From: Candidatus Poseidoniales archaeon
GTDB lineage: Archaea; Thermoplasmatota; Poseidoniia; Poseidoniales; Poseidoniaceae
Assembly (NCBI GenBank): GCA_012270265.1
Contig: JAAXIR010000068.1
Span: forward strand, 1 to 6,227
Direction: 5' to 3'
DNA length: 6,227 nucleotides
Shown: positions 1-4,941 of the stretch, one piece after another
How the letters are laid out: each line of letters opens with the position of its first letter
Numbering within the stretch: position 1 is the stretch's first letter
The notes under the pieces: model-generated
Databases searched by the model: none
Told to the model about the DNA's origin: nothing
Seen by the model: only the letters and a program-made list of their open reading frames with translations
Program-made: the position numbers and the translations under genes

Positions 1-1
1 T

Positions 2-931
2 TTCGAGCAGCACAAAAAATGCGCTTTAATCATGGAGGGTATTGAGTACCTATCTGGTATCCACGGCGAACAAAGGGTCATTGAGATGATTCGTAGCATT
101 GTCGACCAGACACGCTTGAATGGAAATGTGTTCATCCTTACCTCCAATCTCGAGGCGTTCTCAACACAGCAACGATCTCGATTGGAGCGCGAGTGTTCGC
201 GTTTGAGCAAAGAACAACTTCAATCGTGGTTGTTGGATGTCGAAATCCTAGCAGAACATCCGTACTTCCAAACAATCGATGAGGAAGAAGAGACAGCACT
301 TGGAAAGCACCTTGAGGAGAACACTCACGACCCAGTCATTGCTGTAGAACAAACTGTTCCTCAGCCCCCTACACCATTGCCAGTTGAACATCAACCGATG
401 AAGGTGGACGAAGAACTTCAATCAAAAATGATGGAATGGGCTAAAGAATCTGATGAGGAGCAAGAAGTTTCCATCGAAGAGCCTGAAACAATGGACGAAC
501 AAGTGGAGCGTCTTCTCGATCGCAAGCCTCGGACGCCGCAACGTATTGTTCGGCGACGAAAACACACTTCACCATTGACCAAAGGGAATACGTTGGATGC
601 TGCCGCAAAGCATGACAAAACGCTTCCAAACCTGCAAACGGTTGATTCAAACAAAGCAAAGCAATTTGTCCCAATAGCCTCAACGAGAGAACATGCATTC
701 CCACCGTCAAAACCTTCACCTTCGTCGAAAGGTATTGACCAGGCAGTAGCATCGACTGCAGGGAAAAGACTCGCTCAATTTCCACCCATTAAATCGACGG
801 GGCATATACCGGTTGCCGTTTCGACACCGAAACATCAACCATCCAACACAAAGACGTCGCCACATGCTCGTGAGCATGCGTCAGCAAAACAACGGTTTTC
901 AGATGAACACGAACCGGAGGGCGACGCATGA
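2..931 (+). CDS. DUF835-domain protein with long charged disordered tail (5' end outside window)
   Basis: The reading frame is open from base 2, so the true start lies upstream; 309 residues are visible. The first ATG (base 32) is unlikely to be the start: it has no Shine-Dalgarno, and it falls inside a hydrophobic strand (CALIMEGIEYL) that matches the GxEYL strand typical of DUF835. The next roughly 50 residues continue that fold: an amphipathic helix, the strand NVFILTSNLEAF, then a helix around RSRLERE. Numbering from the base-32 Met, residues 1-75 are the domain end, 83-165 are strongly acidic with Pro-rich stretches, 164-177 form a basic patch (RKPRTPQRIVRRRK), and 178-299 are Ser/Pro/Lys/His-rich and probably disordered. 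DUF835 is common in Euryarchaeota, often in signal-transduction proteins, with no established biochemical activity. The gene overlaps the AAA+ gene by 4 bp, suggesting linked function. The family call is fairly confident, the function unknown. Confidence 0.75.
   Translation, partial: FEQHKKCALIMEGIEYLSGIHGEQRVIEMIRSIVDQTRLNGNVFILTSNLEAFSTQQRSRLERECSRLSKEQLQSWLLDVEILAEHPYFQTIDEEEETALGKHLEENTHDPVIAVEQTVPQPPTPLPVEHQPMKVDEELQSKMMEWAKESDEEQEVSIEEPETMDEQVERLLDRKPRTPQRIVRRRKHTSPLTKGNTLDAAAKHDKTLPNLQTVDSNKAKQFVPIASTREHAFPPSKPSPSSKGIDQAVASTAGKRLAQFPPIKSTGHIPVAVSTPKHQPSNTKTSPHAREHASAKQRFSDEHEPEGDA
863..878. repeat. Short inverted repeat near the end of the DUF835 gene
   Basis: CATGCTC (863-869) and GAGCATG (872-878) are perfect complements separated by two bases. 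The repeat lies in the codons of the disordered tail, about 50 bp before the start of the AAA+ gene. It could form a small mRNA hairpin upstream of that gene's ribosome binding site, but a chance origin in His/Glu/Ala codons is equally plausible. Confidence 0.35.
916..921 (+). promoter_or_regulatory. Shine-Dalgarno for the AAA+ gene
   Basis: GGAGGG ends six bases before the ATG at 928 and lies within the last codons of the upstream gene. With the ATGA stop/start overlap it fixes the start and points to translational coupling. Confidence 0.85.
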
Positions 932-2754
932 GCATTGAGAAAACCAATCGATTGCGCATTGCATTGCAAAAGGCAAAAGCGGGTCTTGATCAGCAAGACA
1001 AGCAAAACAAAGAGAATCCGTCCAAACTTGGACGGCTTCTGAACAAGCCAGCAACTTTGTCGTCAGAACGCCGTCTCGTTCCATCCCAACCAATTCATGA
1101 ACGACCACTGATGGCTGCCGTTAGCAAAGAAGTGCTTGGTGAGGATATCGAATACCAGCCTACGATTGAACTGGAGAAATCCCACCCAGTATCGAGGATG
1201 AAGAATTTGCGTGAAAGGAGTTTCAATGATACAATTCCGGAAGGAAGTTTGGGCGACAAAATTGGATTCTCATCAATGGGACAACCACTCTGGTCATCGA
1301 TTCTCGATGAGCAACGGAATATGCCATCCAACAGCATACCCACAACCCTGTCTGCTCCTAAGCAAGGTGAACGGTTGCATCATTCAACGACCTTGTCCAG
1401 CCAGACACACTGGCCGCAACGGTTGGAATTGAGCCAACGCAAGACCTTCAAACAGTGGAAGGTGACTCCAGAAAACGAACAAGCTACAAGCGTCTGTGAA
1501 TCGATCATCGACCATTTAGGAGAACGGCACAATCCACACATCATCATCGGAGCAAGCGAAGTTGGAAAAAGTCACTTGCTCAATGCAACTGGACAGAGCG
1601 CCCTGCGGTATTTCGATGGTGATGTTCGCATCATTCGTGCCACCGAACTAATTGGTGCAAGCCAATTGCCACATGATTGGCAAGATGCAATCGCAACGAC
1701 GGTGTTGCTATTGATCGACGATGTTCATCTCATTGCTGCACATGAAGACCATGCACAAACTGTTGGCCATCTCATTGATCATGCACTCAATCTCGGCGTC
1801 CATATTCTCTGCACCTCAGGCTCACCTCCAAGTGACTGGTCGTCCTCAAGGCTTTGGGAATTGTTGCGCAATGCTTCGGCTTCAACCGTGCAATTGGCTT
1901 CAGAGGCGAGTTTGGCCTTGCACATCAAGCATCAAACTTCGTTACTCGGCATGCTCCTCGAGGATGCACACATCATGCAGATTCTCAGCCACTCAGGTCA
2001 ATCATGGAGAGGTGTTGAAGCTGCCATCTCGGTGCTGAAGGATGCACATGAGCGTGGAGAAAGCATCGTCGATCCAGAGGATATCATTACAGTTCTAACG
2101 GGACGTTCGTTGCAATCCATGACGAGGAATTCTGCAATTCCAGAACCATCTATCTCCTTAGCCTCAGACATTCTCAAACGAGCAACCGACGTTGTCTACT
2201 CCGAGGTCGATGCAGGTGGGATCGAACTTCATACGACGACTCTTGAGATGGAAGAAGACGATTGGGAACCGACCGAAGTATCTGCTGAAGATCTTTCAAG
2301 TGCGAACGATTTGCTCGAAATGCATCTGCGTACAACACTGGATGAATTGACACCAGAAGCACCAACCGTCCTCGATGTGGATTCACGTGACCAACATCTC
2401 ACACTTAATTTGGGAACCGTCAGTGGCCGCGATATTGAACGCACAGCAGACGTACTCGCAGGAATTGATGCTTCCATCGATGAAGCACTTGCAGAGCGTG
2501 AACGATTGATGGTTCGAGATGACCTTCGTCTCCGTCATCTCGAGCTCAAGATGGAACAACTTCTCGAACGGACGGCTCACGCCGACGCCAATGAACTCAT
2601 CGATATCGTTGATGAATTGAGAGTGATTGAACACGAACTCGGTTTGGTGAGTGAAGATGCGATGGAAGCCTTCGAAATGGAGGATGAAGAAATTCGAATC
2701 GCCCACTTATCGACAATTCGACCAACAACTCGACTTCTAGGTGAAGAAGAATGA
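928..2754 (+). CDS. DnaA/Hda-like AAA+ ATPase with long N-terminal linker and C-terminal helical region
   Basis: A 608-residue protein. Residues 1-165 look disordered and polar. A DnaA domain III-like module starts near 171 (RKTFKQWKVTPENEQA, compare the DnaA TFxxFVxGxxNxxA motif). Visible motifs are Walker A GASEVGKS (208-215), Walker B VLLLIDD (259-265, followed by VH as in DnaA IDDIQ), a sensor 1 strand ILCTSGSPP (293-301) and a sensor 2 helix WRGVEAAISVL (360-370) with Arg361. The segment between strand 2 and Walker B is shorter than in DnaA, closer to Hda. Where DnaA has its arginine finger (SRF), eye alignment gives N-A-S (315-317); Arg308 and Arg314 are nearby. There is no domain IV helix-turn-helix. 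Instead, residues 425-480 are acidic and about 505-590 are highly charged and helical, possibly coiled coil. It is therefore an ATPase of the DnaA/Hda/DnaC clade, probably not an origin-binding initiator; archaea start replication with Orc1/Cdc6. It is probably cytoplasmic, and the partner may be the adjacent DUF835 protein (inference). The start is set by GGAGGG and the ATGA overlap. Confidence 0.8.
   Translation: MSIEKTNRLRIALQKAKAGLDQQDKQNKENPSKLGRLLNKPATLSSERRLVPSQPIHERPLMAAVSKEVLGEDIEYQPTIELEKSHPVSRMKNLRERSFNDTIPEGSLGDKIGFSSMGQPLWSSILDEQRNMPSNSIPTTLSAPKQGERLHHSTTLSSQTHWPQRLELSQRKTFKQWKVTPENEQATSVCESIIDHLGERHNPHIIIGASEVGKSHLLNATGQSALRYFDGDVRIIRATELIGASQLPHDWQDAIATTVLLLIDDVHLIAAHEDHAQTVGHLIDHALNLGVHILCTSGSPPSDWSSSRLWELLRNASASTVQLASEASLALHIKHQTSLLGMLLEDAHIMQILSHSGQSWRGVEAAISVLKDAHERGESIVDPEDIITVLTGRSLQSMTRNSAIPEPSISLASDILKRATDVVYSEVDAGGIELHTTTLEMEEDDWEPTEVSAEDLSSANDLLEMHLRTTLDELTPEAPTVLDVDSRDQHLTLNLGTVSGRDIERTADVLAGIDASIDEALAERERLMVRDDLRLRHLELKMEQLLERTAHADANELIDIVDELRVIEHELGLVSEDAMEAFEMEDEEIRIAHLSTIRPTTRLLGEEE
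2739..2744 (+). promoter_or_regulatory. Shine-Dalgarno for the YkgJ-family gene
   Basis: AGGTGA lies six bases before the ATG at 2751, inside the last codons of the AAA+ gene. It matches the usual archaeal 16S 3' end complement (GGTGA) and supports the start inside the ATGA overlap. Confidence 0.75.
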
Positions 2755-3209
2755 GAGGTGCTTGGTGGGCCGACGGGGTTCACTTCTCCTGTCAACCGGA
2801 TTGTGGACGCTGTTGCGATGAGCCAGGGGGCATTGTCTACCTGTCCCGTGCTGATGCGCAACGTCTCGCCGACCATGCGGGATTGAGTGTGAAGGCGTTT
2901 CTGAAGAGAGACTGTACAACGACATTGGATGGTCGTTATGTCCTTCGCTCCAATCAATCCGATGGCATTTGCATCTACCTCGACGAGAAGAAGCAATGCA
3001 GCATCTATCAAGTACGTCCACAGCAGTGCAAAGCCTTTCCATGGTGGGCAGAAAATCTGCGCAGCAAGCGCTCATGGAAACAAGTGAAGGCAACATGCCC
3101 GGGGCTGACTGCAGAGGATGCGATTCTCATCAGTGGTGATGAGATTCGGTTGCATGTCCATGCTGATCGACAATCAACCCAAGGTTTTCGCGTGTGGCAA
3201 GATTCCTGA
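2751..3209 (+). CDS. YkgJ-family CxxxCxxCC cysteine-cluster protein (putative Zn/Fe-binding)
   Basis: A 152-residue soluble protein of the YkgJ/UPF0153 family (annotated as zinc- or iron-chelating, or Fe-S cluster containing; the family also includes the flagellin lysine methylase FliB). The signature is complete: C14-x3-C18-x2-C21-C22 near the N terminus, then C74, C83, the RPxxC motif (R89, P90, C93) followed by FPWW, and CPGL with C116. Another Cys is at 55. The length is typical for a stand-alone member. The metal and the substrate are not known for most members, so I do not assign a reaction. Its ATG overlaps the stop of the AAA+ gene by 4 bp and it is the last gene of the operon. Family membership is confident. 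The link to the two upstream genes is positional only and could be loose, since YkgJ proteins occur in many contexts. Confidence 0.88.
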   Translation: MRGAWWADGVHFSCQPDCGRCCDEPGGIVYLSRADAQRLADHAGLSVKAFLKRDCTTTLDGRYVLRSNQSDGICIYLDEKKQCSIYQVRPQQCKAFPWWAENLRSKRSWKQVKATCPGLTAEDAILISGDEIRLHVHADRQSTQGFRVWQDS

Positions 3210-3212
3210 TTC

Positions 3213-3258
3213 GGTGTAGTTTCGCACACCTAACGGATTCCTTTCCGTCCTTTCCTTT
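3213..3258 (+). terminator. Possible terminator region after the YkgJ gene (weak hairpins plus pyrimidine tract)
   Basis: Four bases after the stop codon, GGTGT (3213-3217) can pair with ACACC (3226-3230) over an 8-base loop. ACGGA (3233-3237) can pair with TCCGT (3244-3248) over 6 bases. A pyrimidine-only run, TCCTTTCCTTT, follows at 3248-3258. Archaeal termination depends mainly on T-rich stretches, so this is a plausible operon end, but the stems are short and the tract contains C. Confidence 0.35.
3239..3255 (+). repeat. Direct repeat TCCTTTCC x2 in the spacer
   Basis: TCCTTTCC occurs at 3239-3246 and again at 3248-3255, a 9-bp period separated by one G. It lies immediately upstream of the citrate synthase TATA box, where the BRE/upstream element would sit. 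It may be no more than low-complexity pyrimidine sequence. Confidence 0.4.
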
Positions 3259-3261
3259 ATA
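3256..3261 (+). promoter_or_regulatory. TATA box (box A) for citrate synthase
   Basis: TTTATA is the only box-A-like hexamer in the 55-bp spacer. Archaeal transcription normally starts about 25-28 bp downstream, here near 3282-3286. That would place the ATG at 3265 outside the transcript and leave a leader of about 10 nt before the ATG at 3295. Confidence 0.55.
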
Positions 3262-3285
3262 CGAATGACCGCGTTGGCTTACAAC

Positions 3286-3291
3286 GGTGAG
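3286..3291 (+). promoter_or_regulatory. Candidate Shine-Dalgarno deciding the citrate synthase start
   Basis: GGTGAG precedes the ATG at 3295 by three bases. The alternative ATG at 3265 has only pyrimidines and TATACGA upstream, with no ribosome binding site. The short spacing leaves some doubt. Confidence 0.4.
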
Positions 3292-3294
3292 ACT

Positions 3295-4461
3295 ATGACA
3301 AAGGAAGCAGAACAATTGCTCAACTTGACTGAAGCTCATCTTGACATCGGAATGCGAGGCGTTCCTGTCGGAACCTGTCGAACATCTTTTGTCACTCCAA
3401 ACGAAGGTGTCCATTATTGTGGCTACCCTATTGCTGAACTCGCTGAAATGGAACCTGAAGACGTTGTTTATCTCCTCCACAACAAGGAACTACCAACACC
3501 TGAAGAATCCTCTGCGTTCAAGCAAGATCTCGCTCAGCGAGCAGCCATTCCAGGCGATTTTGAACCTATTTTTTCAGCACTTCCACGCGATGGACATCCC
3601 ATGGATTGGCTTGCCATCGGCATCCAAACCCTCGGCATGTGGGATTGCAAGAACGATTGGAGAGAGGATGCCCTCAACCTCGTCGCTCGAATGCCACGCA
3701 TGATGGGTCTCCTCTTCAGATACCGTGAAGGACGGACTGATGACATTCCTGCGGACGATACCAGTTTGTCAATGGTCGAACGATTCACGCACACCTTGCA
3801 ACTCGATGTTGACCAAGAGAAGTTGGCACGTGTTCTCTCCGTCTACCTTGTTCTCCACATGGATCACGGTGGCGGCAACCTCTCGACATTTGTAGGGAAA
3901 GCTGTTGCAAGCGGACATGCGACATTGTACTCTGCTATGGCGAGCTCGATGAACGCCCTCAGCGGCCCACTCCACGGTCGAGCAAATCAATCATGCTTGG
4001 AATTCGTTCTACGTGTCGGAACATCCGATCCAGTCGAGGTGGAACAATTCGTTCGTGGAGAGCTTGCAGCTGGCCGTCCAGTCTTCGGTTTTGGTCACGC
4101 AGTCCTTCGAGCAGAAGACCCTCGAGCCACCGCTCAATTTGCGCTCGGAGAGAAGATTTGTCCTGATGACGAGAACTTCAAGATTATTCGAACGCTACGA
4201 GAAGTTGCTCCACGCGTCCTCTCTGAAAATCCAAAAATCTCCAATCCAAACGCCAACGTCGATATCGCCTCTGGTGCATTGTTGCACCACGTTGGACTCA
4301 AGGACCCAAGTTACTACACGACCTTCTTTGGTTGGGCAAGAGTTGCAGGTATTGGAGCCCAAATCTTCGATGAGCGCGTTGTTGTTCGTAATGGGAAAGG
4401 CGTTCCAATCTACCGACCCAAGTACTTTGCTCGTGACCAAGTGCTACGACACGTTGAGTGA
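3295..4461 (+). CDS. gltA: Citrate synthase, mitochondrial/type I-like
   Basis: Condenses oxaloacetate and acetyl-CoA to citrate, the entry step of the TCA cycle, in the cytoplasm. Using the ATG at 3295 (388 residues), the landmarks are GMRG (19-22), His191 in LHMDHGGGN, catalytic His227 in SGPLHGRAN, His268 in GFGHAVLR, DPR with Arg277, catalytic Asp323 in NVDIASG, Arg349 in FGWARVAG and Arg374 in YRPK. These match the pig heart enzyme residues His238, His274, His320, Arg329, Asp375, Arg401 and Arg421. The GGN after the DH, GHAVLRxxDPR, and SYYTTFFG are features of the eukaryotic-type enzyme rather than of the short archaeal or E. coli type. It lacks about 40-50 residues at the N terminus relative to the mature mitochondrial protein. 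An in-frame ATG at 3265 would give 398 residues; I prefer 3295 because of the TATA position and GGTGAG just before it, though the spacing there is only 3-4 bases. The functional call is very confident; the start is moderately so. Confidence 0.95.
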   Translation: MTKEAEQLLNLTEAHLDIGMRGVPVGTCRTSFVTPNEGVHYCGYPIAELAEMEPEDVVYLLHNKELPTPEESSAFKQDLAQRAAIPGDFEPIFSALPRDGHPMDWLAIGIQTLGMWDCKNDWREDALNLVARMPRMMGLLFRYREGRTDDIPADDTSLSMVERFTHTLQLDVDQEKLARVLSVYLVLHMDHGGGNLSTFVGKAVASGHATLYSAMASSMNALSGPLHGRANQSCLEFVLRVGTSDPVEVEQFVRGELAAGRPVFGFGHAVLRAEDPRATAQFALGEKICPDDENFKIIRTLREVAPRVLSENPKISNPNANVDIASGALLHHVGLKDPSYYTTFFGWARVAGIGAQIFDERVVVRNGKGVPIYRPKYFARDQVLRHVE

Positions 4462-4836
4462 TTACGAGTTGAGATCGATCTCAACGTAACCGTCGTGTTC
4501 ACGTACGTCGTACGTTTTCAATGAGGAGGGTGTTCGAAGTTTGCCGAGGAATCGTCCATAGGCTGGAAAATAATGTGCAGGAGACCATTCGTTCACCGAA
4601 CCATCCTCTGGATGGTAGGTCGTTTGGTGCAATGGACATCGCAAGCAACCATCCTTGATTTTCCCACCCCAATGCATGGGCCAAGCCATGTGACGGCAGA
4701 GTGCATTGCTACCAAAGATTCCTTCTTCTGTTCGCATGACGAGGACCATCTTTGTCCCAATGGCTTTCCCTTTGACTTTGTTCATCTTAAGTTTGGATGA
4801 TTTACAAACCCGTTTCCATTTTGGAGCCTTGTCCAT
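4462..4836 (-). CDS. Stand-alone Rieske [2Fe-2S] protein, ferredoxin-like
   Basis: A 124-residue soluble protein with a complete Rieske cluster signature: C47-x-H49, 17 residues, then C67-x2-H70 (CRHM and CPLH). The start at 4836 fits because W7-K-R-V10 matches the first strand of Rieske ferredoxins and ring-hydroxylase Rieske domains. The CRHxAWP box, the CPLHQTTYHPEDG loop and the closing strand YDVREHDGYVEI resemble the Rieske domain of ring-hydroxylating oxygenases more than Rieske proteins of bc complexes. No signal peptide, membrane anchor or catalytic iron domain is present. The likely role is single-electron transfer to an oxygenase or other oxidoreductase, but no partner gene is visible. 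A stretch at about residues 80-106 (EWSPAHYFPAYGRFLGKL and following) looks longer than in minimal ferredoxins. The gene converges on citrate synthase with no gap and diverges from the RND gene. A weak GAGGG lies 12 bases before the ATG. Confidence 0.88.
   Translation of the reverse strand: MDKAPKWKRVCKSSKLKMNKVKGKAIGTKMVLVMRTEEGIFGSNALCRHMAWPMHWGGKIKDGCLRCPLHQTTYHPEDGSVNEWSPAHYFPAYGRFLGKLRTPSSLKTYDVREHDGYVEIDLNS
4468..4485. repeat. 18-bp perfect palindrome at the convergent gene junction
   Basis: GTTGAGATCGATCTCAAC is identical on both strands. As RNA it could fold into a 7-bp stem with a TCGA/UCGA loop. It begins seven bases after the citrate synthase stop and encodes VEIDLN at the end of the Rieske gene. 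It would appear in both convergent transcripts. Confidence 0.6.
4501..4518 (+). terminator. Possible 3' end signal for citrate synthase: palindrome followed by TTTT
   Basis: ACGTACG (4501-4507) and CGTACGT (4509-4515) form a perfect inverted repeat around a single T, followed by a run of T to 4518. As RNA this gives a 6-bp stem with a 3-base loop plus a U run, about 40 bases past the citrate synthase stop. It lies inside Rieske codons (YDVRE). The T run is short, so termination is only a suggestion. Confidence 0.35.
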
Positions 4837-4857
4837 GCTTGTGAGTTTCCCTCTGAA

Positions 4858-4865
4858 CTTATCAA
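4858..4865 (-). promoter_or_regulatory. Candidate box A for the Rieske gene
   Basis: On the minus strand this reads TTGATAAG, centred about 25 bp before the ATG at 4836, which would give a leaderless transcript. It is a poor TATA match. The alternative is TATAAA (read on the minus strand across 4913-4918), which would give a leader of roughly 50 nt. Confidence 0.3.
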
Positions 4866-4869
4866 TGAG

Positions 4870-4908
4870 TGTTCAAATTCATGCAAGATTTGTTTCAATT
4901 TTTGAACA
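4870..4908. promoter_or_regulatory. Inverted repeat in the divergent promoter region (possible operator)
   Basis: TGTTCAAA (4870-4877) and TTTGAACA (4901-4908) are perfect 8-base complements with centres 31 bp apart, about three helical turns, so both arms face the same side of the DNA. The right arm ends four bases before the TTTATA box. A partial third copy, TTTGAA, is at 4934-4939, next to the expected transcription start of the RND gene. This is consistent with a regulator controlling one or both divergent genes, but the region is A/T-rich and only 105 bp long. Confidence 0.4.
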
Positions 4909-4912
4909 GCCA

Positions 4913-4918
4913 TTTATA
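4913..4918 (+). promoter_or_regulatory. TATA box (box A) for the RND/MMPL gene
   Basis: TTTATA is centred about 26 bp before the ATG at 4942, the distance expected if transcription begins at or next to the start codon. There is no Shine-Dalgarno before that ATG, which fits a leaderless mRNA. On the other strand the same bases read TATAAA and could also serve the Rieske gene. Confidence 0.6.
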
Positions 4919-4941
4919 CATCAAGTCGAGCACTTTGAATT

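Noticed and set aside
32..34. ATG at base 32 as the true start of the DUF835 gene
   Set aside because: The frame is open to the window edge, no ribosome binding site is present, and the ATG interrupts a conserved strand of the domain.
441..785. 114-residue minus-strand frame inside the DUF835 gene
   Set aside because: Shadow over a compositionally biased disordered tail; no start signal.
928..2754. The DnaA-like gene as a marker of a replication origin
   Set aside because: The protein lacks the DnaA DNA-binding domain, archaea use Orc1/Cdc6, and I saw no DnaA-box cluster or A/T-rich unwinding region nearby.
2577..3011. 144-residue minus-strand frame spanning the AAA+/YkgJ junction
   Set aside because: Antisense to two well-supported genes, low-complexity Ser/Thr-rich translation, no promoter or ribosome binding site.
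4013..4489. 158-residue + strand frame overlapping the citrate synthase gene
   Set aside because: Alternate-frame shadow of citrate synthase, whose catalytic residues are intact in its own frame; no recognisable domain.
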